From positions 10,042,501 through 10,106,500 of the forward strand of contig JAYJMM010000041.1 in NCBI GenBank assembly GCA_037349105.1: a DNA stretch of 64,000 bases, written 5' to 3'. Positions 36,389 through 47,104 of this stretch are shown piece by piece; position 1 is the stretch's first letter, and every line of letters starts with the position of its first letter. Source of the stretch: Limnomonas spitsbergensis (taxonomy: Eukaryota > Chlorophyta > Chlorophyceae > Chlamydomonadales). A program made the translations under genes and the position numbers. Below the pieces are notes generated by a model. It was not told the origin of the DNA. It ran no database searches and worked only from the letters and a program-made list of their open reading frames with translations.

Positions 36389-38300
36389 CTAGCAATATGC
36401 CCAGCGCCTGCCCGACGCTTTGGACCTGCGACCCTTTCCGGAGATGGTTCCATCGTAGTTGTTGCAATCGCTTGACACCATGCACCAAGGCTGTCCGCTG
36501 CTACTGCCATCCGTTGTGCAGCTGGTGTACGTCTCGCCATGGAACTATAAGGGAAATGCACAGCCACACCTCGAGTCGGGCGCCATGTCAAAGAGTGCAG
36601 CGTTCTCGTCAGCCTTCCAGTTCCCCTTGTCCTTATGTCCCTTGTTTCCTTTGTGCTAGTTGTTCTTGCCCTTGTATCCCCTGCCACCCTGGTTGCCTGC
36701 AGATGGATACAGGTTGGGGAATGAGGTCAAGGGCTGAAACCTTCTTCCAAAGGTCACCTGCTTTTTATTTCCCCCTATAAATTGGTCTAGTCTACCAGTC
36801 ACGCAGTATTGATGTCCTCTGGTATCACATTTTAGCACGAAACGCTGCTAGAGTCAACACGACATGATAAGGATCTCACACCCCAGCAAGGAGTATTCTG
36901 TTTCATACATAAGGGTAACAGCTCACCTCTGTCTTCTGTCGGTGGACTGTAGTCGTAGGCAATGGGTGGACTGTAGTCATAGGTGTGAGCATCTTCCCCG
37001 CAGTACTTGTAGGGCTGGCTTCCCTTCTTAGATCCCCAGCTGCCCCAGTTACCATGAGGACTGTCACAACGATCAGATGTTTGGCACCTGCAATCAAGCA
37101 AGTCAGAAAATGGGTCTTAGCAAGGTGCCGATACCAGATTTTGCACTGGCCAAACGCAAAGACCATGCAGAATAAAACAATAAGTGTACCTGGGGGGACA
37201 AGACGACCTGTGAGGCTTGGGCCCTTGCATGCGAAAAATGCATAGGAGCAGCTAGTATGCATGGTAGTGGATAGGCAATGCAAGGTTCCATCGGCCATGT
37301 CATCATATGTCAGTGTGTCACCCAGTCAAAACAGCACCGGATCCACTTGAATTGTAAGAAAGTCTACGCGTTTCAGGTAAAGACTCACATGTAGGCAGAC
37401 CCCGTGGCGGTGATGGCATCATGGAACAACCTTGGTACACCTGGTCCTCGACGACAAAGCATTCCAGGCAGGAGCAAGAGGCACTGGGCTCCTCAAGCTT
37501 TGCAGGCGGAGGCGGGGAGGGTGCGGGGACATTGGGATCTGGGACGCAGAAGTTGAAGGGGATCTTGTTCCCGTTGGGGCTCTTGAAGGCTCCATCGGCA
37601 TTAGGGCAGACGGTGTCCACCAAGCACCAAGCACCACCTCCATTTTTGCGGTTATTGCTGCTGCGTCCGCCGACAGACGACACGTCAATTGTACCAGGTA
37701 GCTGGGTCGAGACCGCACAGAAGGAGGTGCATGGGCAAGGGGGGGCCGGTGGGGGAGGAGAAGGAGTGGGAGGAGTCAAGGTATATGGTGGTGGTGGTAG
37801 AGGTGGGGAAGGAGCGGGGATGTTCGGATCGGGGATGCACCATGTGAAGGGAATGTTGTTACCGTTGGGGCTTTGGAAGTATCCATCTGCATGGTCGCAT
37901 TAAGAGTCAACGAGGCACCTTGCGCCTTTTCACTGGACGCGGATATCGTTATTCCTTCCAGATACCCTAACAGTGCCAAGGAATTGGGTCGAAACGGAGC
38001 AAAAAGAGGTGCACGGACAGGGTGGGGGGGGGGCTTGGGGGAGGAGGAGAGGGAGGTGGTGGTGGTGGTGGGCGGGGTGGGGAAGGAGCGGGAATATTAG
38101 GATAGGCGAAACACCATGAGAAGGGCATGTTGTTACCGTTGGGGCTTTGGAAGTATCCATCTGCATGGCCGGTCGCATAAACTGTAAACGAGGCACCATA
38201 CGCCATTGCCCCGGACGTGGATATCATTGTTCCTGCCAGACACCTTCATAGAGCCGGGGAATTGAGTTGAAACTGAGCAAAAAGAGGTGCGACCAGGCAC
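36389..38300 (-). pseudogene. C-terminal block of a papain-family protease pseudogene
   Basis: Minus-strand counterpart of the C-terminal half of the plus-strand gene at 50413-55570. Reading leftwards: a proline-rich exon (about 38290-37389) with three modules of the type PCPCTSFC, W.LVD..C, ADGYF.SPNGN, FCVPDPN separated by SPPPP linkers; an exon 37087-36927 with CQTSDRC and YKYCGEDA; and a last exon from 36696. The second module contains an in-frame TGA (after NNDIRVQ) and the first is out of frame. The last exon stays in one frame across TAG codons at 36656-36658 and 36545-36547 before TAG at 36389-36391, and includes a fibronectin-II-like cysteine module. The catalytic half is about 9 kb away at 47.1-49.5 kb. 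Confidence 0.75.
36440..36575 (-). other. Fibronectin-II-like cysteine module in the pseudogene
   Basis: The translated pattern CGCAFP, YTSCTTDGSSSGQPWC, then a cysteine and NNYDGT resembles the FN2/kringle-like consensus (C.FPF, Y..C, G.PWC, YD). An in-frame TAG interrupts it after CGCAFPL. I see no equivalent module after the plus-strand gene. The assignment rests on the cysteine and aromatic pattern only. Confidence 0.5.
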
Positions 38301-39483
38301 AGCGCTAGTGTCAACACGGTGTTCATCATGGCGAATGCGACAGCTGTTGGTTCGGTCGGTACGCCGAGTCGTTGTGGCCTTGTGGGTTCACGACTTCTAA
38401 GGCTCAGGCCGTGAGAGGATGCGAGCGAAGTTCGAGCAATGGATGGGCGAACTAAGTTGCTTGATAAACCCTTGAATTGCTGCTTGCCAGCAGGCAGTGT
38501 CGATGATCGGGTGGGTCTGCGGACGGGGATGAACGCGTGCTAGCACTGCTGCAGGGCTTGATGCGTAGGGGCGAGAGATTACTGACGTCCTCGCTCGGAA
38601 TCCTTGGATGGGTCTTCAAGTAGGAAGACGCGGCGCGGCCCACCTCCTACCAGGTATGTTTACGACGCTCGTAGCCGATTCAGGACAGCTGCCGCCTCGG
38701 TACAGCAAGTCGAGCTCTCGAACAGCAAGCAATCACCTTGCTCACGGGTGTACATACGACACTCCGCGTCATCGTGCAACAAACCGGCACTCGGTGAATC
38801 GACGGCGAACTCGGGAGTGAAATACCTGTATGTTAAGGCACGGCGCCTGTAGCAACCTCAGTTGCTAAAGAATACAATAATATGTGTATTTCCGTGTAAA
38901 GAGCCCCGCCTCGCTCTGAACTGTCTGTGTCTCCATGACATCTCTCTTATCATTCTAAACAGTCCAATAAGTCCATCTTCTACCAAGGCGTCCCTTGGTA
39001 CGTCTTGTACAGCCTTAGAACCAAGTAGCTGGATCGCTACAGCGCCTGTGTTTGCCAAATTTGAATAAGCTGGTATGAAGCGAGAGCTTTTATCATGGGG
39101 GGTGCTCCAACACTGGCAATGGTGAGTGGTGATTGGCCAAGGGGCACCATCTTCCTCGGTCCTCACTGTCTCAGGCAGCCTGGCTGACACGTGAAGAAGC
39201 TGTTTGGGCAACAGCAGTCACCACACAAAATGAATCAGCAGAGACCCTCCTTTTAACAGATTGTGAAGCACGGCAAATTTAAGTAGCACAGGTGGCTGGG
39301 CTTGGTACTCACCGCCACATGGCAAACCAATTTGTATTTACATTTGGGGTTTCCACCTTCATTTTGTTTCCCACTTTTCCTCATTGTTTTGTCCTGTCAC
39401 CTTGTGTTTTTTTGTCCTGTCACCTTGTGTTTGTTTCCATCTTTCCTCCCAACTCTTTATCTCAAGTCTTGTTCAGCAGACCC

Positions 39484-40575
39484 TGAGCTTCTGGAATAGA
39501 ATTAATCTGAGGCCTGACGATGACCTTGTGAAAATGGCTATGCAGGAAAGTTGTGATTTGGCGAAGGCTGGCACCTCACTTTGTTGGGCTGGTTTTCTGT
39601 CTACGATATTGATGACTCTGGGTATTGATTTATTGACTGCTTCAGCCAATACCGCTTTGATATTGAGGCCATTGTAAATTCAGCTAGGGATCAGTGGCTT
39701 TCCAAAATTTCCAGGGATATGCCACGTACGGCCCTGTCAATACGTGCTACTCCTGACTCATAACGCTCGGGGTTCAAATTGTTTACGTTCTCTAAGTGGT
39801 TCCAAATTTAGCGTGATGTGAAGGAGACTTTCTGGTACAATTTGAGCAAGCCTAATATTATTTTCGCTATAGCCCGGTATCGGATGGGGTCGCATTGGCT
39901 GGATGTTGAGACGGGGCGCTTTGAGAAACCTTGTGTGCCTCGTAGCGAGAGGATTTGTAGATGTTGCAATCTTAAATGTCGGGAGGATGAGCTTCACATG
40001 ATTTACTGCCCGTTCTATACAGCCCTTCGTTTTCAGTTTAACCTTACTTTCCATAAGTTCCTAGAGGACGAGGATGAGGCCATGAAACGGTCCGCAAATG
40101 GAGTGTGGGGCAAACAAAATGCAGCGGATTCTGCATACCGTATGTGTTCTGGAAGAAATTTGGTTCTTTTATCTTTCAGTGTATGATGAAAAGAGAGAAT
40201 CATCTCAAAACTTTGCCAAATTTTCTGTCTCCCCCCTAATTCTCTAGGCGGTGCTCAATCGAACTATTTTGCACCCACGTCATGTTTTATGGCTGGGGCT
40301 TATCTTCTGCACTACTATGGGGTTCATTCCCACGCCACTGTCGTGGTTGTGTGCTAGTTGCTTGCCCAGGGGGGTCACTGGTTTTTGCTTTCTGTCCTAG
40401 TGTATCAAGTGCCTGTACCGGTTTACGGGCACATGTCTTATGCATCAAGTGTGATGCTCAGTTGGACTGCAAAACAACTTCAAAACTTCAAACTTCTTCA
40501 CAGAAAAGTTCAGGTAGGCGCCCACGCGGCCGAGTCTTTTTGAGCAGTGCCCAGAGGTGTAACGTCATTGACCTA
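39484..40575 (+). mobile_element. LINE 3' fragment: ORF2 C-terminus and 3' tail
   Basis: Plus-strand frames at 39484-39677 (WNRINLRPDDDLVKMAMQES) and 39818-40186 encode the C-terminal region of an L1-like ORF2, with a zinc-knuckle-like CRCCNLKC and HMIYCPFY. They are separated by a frame break and stops near 39676-39800. The 3' untranslated part follows (40190-40515), and the GC-rich tail (40516-40570) is the reverse complement of the motif at 21961, 35293 and 56631. The reverse-transcriptase and endonuclease parts are missing, as expected for a 5'-truncated insertion. Confidence 0.82.
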
Positions 40576-41149
40576 TTTATAGGGTGAATCCCCCAGTCCC
40601 ATCAGATAAACTATACACATTTATAAAATGGAAAGGTGTCATGAGGAAGCAAACAAGTGAGGAGGAAAGAAAGTGGTCAGGAGAAGACTGAGACACCACA
40701 ACATTCAAGCCCCCACAGCAGTGAGAACGTGCCGCCTGTAAAGGCAGCTGTCCGGGGGACCGTCAAGCAAAAAAATACCAGTGTGATGGGAGAGTGCATC
40801 CAGAGGAAGAAATGTACACATGACCTGAAATACATACCCTGATTTGCTTGGCCCCTGAATACTCACCCCTATACCCTATTCTGACACCCGAACCCTGAAC
40901 CTTAGCCCCTAAACCCTGCCTTGGCTCTTTTAAATAGCGGAATAAGCCTGTTCACTGCTAGCAAGTGTTGCAGATGTGGCAGGTACATGGCTCAGCCATT
41001 TTACGTGCATATCTACCTTGGACTGGTGCTTGTAGTTGAGCATGCAGCCAGGATTGAGCTCATCTTGTGCAATTTTGCCGGTATGCCCTATCAAAGACTG
41101 CTGTGATTAACTGCCCAGAAGGTTGTGGGCACAAGTACTAGCCCCCCAA

Positions 41150-44100
41150 TCAGTCAGCAGATGCGTCTAAGAGTGAACCATGGGACGCTCGCCTGGAGCT
41201 GCTGTCGATCACTGCATCGGCCGCCCCCACCGCGCTGTCGTAAGAGACTGTGGAGGTCAGGGAGAGGCTTAAAGCCAGGGAGCTGTATAGCTGGTCATCA
41301 GAATCATCCCCCGAAAGTATGTCTTTGTTCAGCACAATTGTCTTTGTGGACCCTACCATCGTCCCCAAGTCCTCCTGCTGGTTGCTGCTGAGACTGGCAG
41401 ACAGCCGAAGCTCGTAGGCTGCGGCCATCCTGCTCGCCTCAGTGACCCGCTCCTTAAGTGCCTCTATGCCGGCCCTCAGACCAGCAGCCTCAGACAGTGC
41501 CCTGCACAGCAGTGGCGTGCATTAAACTGTTTACTGGAGGGGTCCGTCAGCTACAGTTCAGCTTCATCATGACCTATGACTTTGGGGGCCTGGTGCAGCA
41601 TGCCTTTACAACTAAACAGCACAGATGGAATATTTCACGGCAGTGTGTTCGTCTAAAAGGTAGAAAGATACTGCCCCCCAGAAAATAAGGCAGCACTGAG
41701 GCGGAGTCGGCATCCATATTGTTACCATCCTAACTTCTCATCAGTAAATCAATCGGAGAAGGGGCACAGGGATAAACAGCATGCACAGAGAAACAGCATG
41801 CACAGAGACAAGTAATCAGAGGTGCTGCTGCGCAGCACGAAAAACGGCAGAGCAGTCGGGTATGTGACTTTTCACAGAGCAGGCGCAGGTGCGGATGGGG
41901 TCACCTGGACCCCATGCAATCCCCCTCGCCATGTTGAAGGATTTCAAAATATTTGTCACAACTCTGTCGCTGGCTAAGTGCGTGCTTTTAATGATGCGTT
42001 TCGAATTGCGCATAGAGAAGCGAAGCAGCAGCTGTCGGCCTGTCGCGTGACACCAGGGGACAGCGTGACGACACCTTACGTCATCCGCTGTGAGACAGGG
42101 AAACAGGGAACGGGTTACGGTATCACGTTACGTTACGATACGGGCCTTTGGCCCGATACGGGATTCAATACGACCTCCCCCCCCCCCACATCCACATTTG
42201 TGGGGAGGTGCCATGGCCCAAACCGGCATGCATGGCTGCATGCCAGCCCCCATGCAATATTGCATGGCCCCCAAGGCCCCAAGTAACCCCTTAAGGTTCA
42301 CCATGTATTCATGCAGATTGACCATGCAGAATGCAAGTTTTTTTTTTTTTTTTAGCAGACAATCACCCAGGCAATGATGGATATTAACTCCTAATTTCAC
42401 CCTGTCCGTATAAGCACTAGCACATCCCCTCTCAGTTGAGTCTTGAAACAGTTCCTCTTACGTCTCACTCTCCCACCTGATCTGTTACATCTGACTAGCT
42501 GAGCAGCTGAGCTGCAGGCTTGAAATCCGTGATCTCCTGAAGTGCTAGTTCATCGGAAGGTGAACATAAGAGACGAATGACGGATCCCCAAGCGTTAAAA
42601 GGGTGCATTATCCACGAAACTTCGAACGGGCTGTCAGAACATGACTTGCATCTGTTCCCTACTACCGGTATATGTGCGCACAAACTCACAATGCCATTGT
42701 AAAGTTTCTTCAAGAAGCATATGTTTGGCGCGATGCATCGCTGGAAATGTGCAATGCACCAGTTGCTGGGCTTATCACTAGCGATAGTCGTGTCGCTGTG
42801 TGGAATCTCAGCGCGGTCATTCCACACGTACTCAAAAAGTGCGGATTTTCAGTCGGTGCACCGTACTGGACCGTTTCGTTACGTTACGTTACGATACGTT
42901 ACGTTACGGGATTTTTGGCCCATACGGGCCGTATCCTGTGTCCCTGCTGTGAGATCCAGCCTTGGTAGCTGAGTTTCTCATTTCTGCACCTCGGTCTTTG
43001 AGGTCTGACAGGAATAACCTTCATAAATACAGCCGGTTGATTTGCGCTGTAGCGCATAAAGTTTCCGTGATGTTCCAGGACATCAGGCGGACTGACTGAC
43101 AGACTGACTGACGGACGGACGGACGGACGGACGGACGGAAGCGGGTGGAAACTGGGGGCATCGCCCCCGCGACCTTCGGCCGCCCGCCGGGGGGGCTCTG
43201 CCGAAAACGTGAAGAGGGCAGATGCCCCAGTAGAAGAAATATGCATGTGGGGGATTCCCCAGTAGACAAAGTTCTTTTTAAACGGGTTTCCTAAAAAAAG
43301 GTAATTTTGAAATCAATTCTAAGAGGTGGGATGTACAGTTTGTTACAGAAAAAGCAATGCCCCCTTTGGGGAATACAGTTTAGACTTATTGTCTTTATAT
43401 ATGTAAGGAATGCACAAGCAGAGGAAGATTGCAGGGGGAATGCTATGCCCCAGGCTGTGAAGTGCAAAGAGGTTGCACCAGCACAGAAGGTTCAGCGCAG
43501 TTGAGCGTATACATTCCCCTATATCCAGGCGAGTGCACAAACAGAGGAAGTTCCGGAAGGGGTTTTGCCCTGTATCGGCATCCAGAGATCCCCATAGATT
43601 GGGTCACAAGCTTTTGCCCCCAAGGTAGTGTCTTTCAAGTGAGACGCCCGGTGGAGAAGTCCGCTAAATCCCCATGGACTGGGTTGCAGGCCTGCACAGC
43701 CGGGGTACTGTAGGTGGTATCTGACGATGGAGTGTGGAACAGCAAGCGGCTGGGAGCACTGACCTGTCCATCCTGGAGGCCATGAGCTCCTGGTCCGCCT
43801 GAGCAGCCCGGACCTGCTCCTCGGCGGTTTGCGCCCGCTGTTCCGCCGCCTTGCTGCCCCTGTCGGCCATCATCAGCTGCGCCCTCAGCCTCACATTGTC
43901 CTGGTACTCACTGAGCAGGGTATGCATGGGGCATTGGGAGGCGGTCACAGGGTGGGCCACAAGCATGGGCATGGGCATGGGCCGGTGGTTGTGTAGGGGT
44001 TTGTGAGGGGCATGGGCATGGACCGATGGAGGAAGGGTGTACAGAAAATAAGCTCAGGCTTGGGCATGGGCACGGGCATGTGCATGTGCCAGTAAGGGTA

Positions 44101-44657
44101 GGGTGGTCCGCAGCCTATAGCGCACACCATCAACATTTTGCATTGCAATTCACATATGTAAGGACCAGCTGTGCTACAGATCATTGTGGGGGATGGCCGG
44201 AGGTTTCCTCTACCACTCGCAGAGACTGGCATTTTGCCAAAATTGGCCCATGGGAGGCAACATGGCCCTCCATGCCTGGAGACAGTGCTCATCTATCATG
44301 CTTGGCGGCCAAAAACCAACAGCCCGGTGTTACGCGAGTCGGATCATGATGAGGGCGTGTTAAGGCTGCTAGCGCAAGGAGGAAATGCATGGCTGAAAAG
44401 GCAATGTGCATTTGCATGGCAGCAAGCGCATGCTGCATTAGCATGGCTGCATGCGCACCTTGCGTACTCCTGGGACATGGAATCCATCATGGCAACCAGC
44501 TCATCCCGCTGCCGCTGCATCTCTGCAAGCTGCCCGTCCTGTTGCCACTGAAGCTGAGCCAGCTGTTCGTCTCGTTGCCACTGCATCTCAGCAATACGCT
44601 CGTAGTGTTCGATTGCTGATTTCACCAAGCCGCGGGCATCAAGGTCCGTGTCGGCTG
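41150..44657 (-). CDS. Coiled-coil protein, C-terminal three exons
   Basis: Minus-strand exons 44657-44459, 43910-43764 and 41501-41150 join in phase with GT-AG borders and end at TGA 41152-41150. Exon 1 here reads ADTDLDARGLVKSAIEHYER, then a Gln/Trp-rich heptad stretch (EMQWQRDEQLAQLQWQQD). Exon 2 is a charged coiled coil (KAAEQRAQTAEEQVRAAQAD). Exon 3 starts helical (IEALKERVTEASRMAAAYEL) and becomes Ser-rich with SGDDSDDQL. The upstream end is not found: an acceptor precedes 44657, so at least one more exon lies beyond it. I do not recognise the family. The gene lies inside the gap between the two blocks of the protease pseudogene, and the hAT-like copy B is in its second intron. Confidence 0.65.
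42096..42946. mobile_element. hAT-like non-autonomous DNA transposon, copy B (851 bp)
   Basis: Similar to copy A (27275-28130) over both subterminal regions; for example both carry GGTGCCATGGCCCA-type, TGCATGCCAGCCCCCATGCA and GATTTTCAGTCGGTGCACCG pieces. Ends are CAGGGAAACAGGGAACGGG and CCGTATCCTGTGTCCCTG. A perfect 8-bp target-site duplication, CTGTGAGA, flanks it (42088-42095 and 42947-42954). A poly-T run at about 42340 and dense CGTTACG repeats near the right end distinguish it. No transposase frame. Confidence 0.92.
43106..43140. repeat. GGAC tetranucleotide microsatellite
   Basis: About seven GGAC/GACG units follow an ACTG-type stretch (43089-43108). This lies in the second intron of the minus-strand coiled-coil gene. 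Confidence 0.9.
43960..44100. repeat. CATGGG hexamer-rich tract
   Basis: CATGGGCATGGGC-type units are scattered through this intronic stretch (43965-43983, 44008-44022, 44062-44090). A related tract occurs at 49000-49070. Confidence 0.7.
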
Positions 44658-44759
44658 CTGCGGTGGTGGGCGGGACGGGAGAGGGGAGAGGGAGGGTAAA
44701 AGATTGAGGGCCAGTGTAAGATCGAGGGGGGGTGGGGAAGGAACTTGTTTTAGGTGAGG

Positions 44760-47100
44760 AAAGAGACAGGGGATGCTTGCAAGCATAGAACTTTATTATA
44801 GTGCACGGCAGATCACCATCGAGGGGCTGCCGGGCGGCGACCAGTGGGCTAATAGGGACAAAACTTTGACCGGCCTGAGGCCGATGGCCTGAGTAGCAGG
44901 GCTTGCTGCACGCCTGCACTGGGCACCCTCGGTGGTAGGCCATATTGCTGTTGCGAGAGGCTCAAAGAAACACTGGCAAAACATTCGGCAGGAAGGCAGA
45001 GCCAGCAGATGTCGCGCTGTGTGTGCACGAGAGCCAGACCAGCCAGAGAGCATTGGGGATGCCCTGCTTGTTTGCGCCACAGCGCTCTTACGCTCGATGG
45101 TGCTCCCAAGAAGTCCCCAAAGGCTATCTAGCGGGCGGACGCTAGCCCACTGCTCCCGGTCTTCCCGTTAGGCCCTGCTGGCCTCGTATGAGTGAACTGC
45201 TAGTGAAGGTACCCAGGTAGGGCTATTTAAGAGCCTTTTGGTTTTTGGTGGATGCGTTGATGCTGGAACAAGCCCCATGAATAATCGGCAGTAGCCTTGC
45301 TGGCTTGCTGCTGTGTGCAGCAGGCCAGCTGTGATCTGCCCCTGTCTCTGATATGCCTAAGGCAGATGCCCCTGACACACTTATGCCCACCCCCCTCCAA
45401 CAGCACAAGGACACCAGGAGGCACACTCATAGGTGCCAGTGCAGTTTGGTGAAACAACCGCTTCGAAATGTGTCAGCCTGGCCGACGTTGCTCTACAAAG
45501 TTGAGGAACAAACACGAGAACAGCAACCTTGTCACAATCTTGGTACAGTGGGCAAGTGGGCTGCATGCTGGGATGGGTGGTTGGTAGGACCAGCATATAA
45601 GGGGGGTGGACCAGGGAATGAACCAATGGCTGCCTGCTGTACAGGCCATTGGGTATTTGGGTTGTGAAAGCTGTGACAGCAACAACATTGGACCAGGAAA
45701 TGAACCAACGCCGGGTCATGGAAGCAGCTAGCTGCCGTCGTGCTGGCATGCCATCAGGCATTCAGGCATAGATGCCTTGCGGTCTTTGATATCCTAAGTA
45801 AGGTTTCTAGAGTTCTAGCCCCTGGTTTCTAGCCATGTGGGAGTGGAGATCCTGTCGTAGGCAGTGCCACCATGCCTCATAATGCTGGAAGATTATAATT
45901 CGACAAATCGCTTCTTTTAGATTATTTTCGAATGAACCACAGTCTGTACTCGCCTGAAAGCTGGGTTGACAATCGACGTGACGGCGTGGCCCGCATCGGC
46001 AACATCAAAATTCCACTTTCTGCCGGGTTCCACGTGATGTCGAGGAACTGAAGAACTTCTTCCTCGCACAAAGGATTATTTCAACCAAGCAGTGACAAAT
46101 GCGGCTGTCCCGAATCAATTGGCGTACCCCGTATGAGGGATTAATTGGATGGGTGATTGAGGGGGCGGGTTTAAAGGAACTGCATGAAAGCGACCGAAGC
46201 CCGAGGCAAGGTGTGACCTGTTAATAGTGCTGCTGTTGCAGGCTATCGATGAAGTTTGCGTCGTGAAGGCGCCCTCGCTGTATTCTAGGCCTAAGTCTGA
46301 CTTTTAAATTGAATAATCGATCGATCGACGGTGCGGGACTTTTTCTTGGCTCGCTCGGTTTCCACATTTAAATTGCCAGTAACAACCACCAAACAAATAA
46401 CGACCATTCATTGGTTGGTGACTCGTGTCTGATTTGACAGCAATCGCCATCAATCAGTCAGAGAGGTCTGCCAACCGGTGCTGCCAACTACCACTTGTTG
46501 CCCTCCCGATCCCCGAGGCAATTGAATTATTTAACTGCCTCGGGAAATCAGATGTACACGGGCATTAAATGAAATCAACTTGGTTCCAGTCGGGAGTGAG
46601 GGACTAGCAGCCATGCAGTCAAACCATTCCATGAAATGATGAGAGGATGCCAGTTTACACTTTGCCTTGGGTGGTACTACTTGTTAATTCAGGGTTCCTA
46701 TGTGTCCAGGATGTTGGTCAACATGATCTGTAAGATACCAACTAGCACATCCTAGGAGAAAGGAGAGGTTGGGAGGAGGCAACGCTCTCAAACTGCATGG
46801 CACCTCAGTTTGAGTGAGAGTGAAAGGGACAAATAAATTGAGAGGGATCCACTGGGCAGCTACCGCTGGATCAATGACCAATCCTTGAACGACTTGGTTG
46901 CGGCCGGTGGCCCATCAAAGCATGTATGTTGCGCTAGGTCCTCATGGTCCTAGGCCATGAGCTGAACTGTGGCTGAACTTCAGTGTTTTATATGCAGAGT
47001 TGCCAGTTGCCAACTGTCCAGGAGGCACGGTTTGTTGCACCAGGACTCCACGGCCAAAGGCCAGGACGTAGATGTGTTCAAAACGACTCTATATGGTAGA
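44760..47100. other. Region without a recognised gene
   Basis: It may hold the 5' exons and promoter of the minus-strand coiled-coil gene, but I could not fix them. A short imperfect duplication (GACCAGGGAATGAACCAA and GACCAGGAAATGAACCAA) lies at about 45610 and 45692. Confidence 0.4.
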
Positions 47101-47104
47101 TGGT

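Noticed and set aside
43021..43269. Minus-strand frame over the GGAC microsatellite
   Set aside because: It is short and low-complexity, lying inside an intron next to a transposon.
44849..45109. Minus-strand open frame as the first exon of the coiled-coil gene
   Set aside because: No donor in the required phase joins it to the exon at 44657, and the sequence shows no coding character beyond being open.
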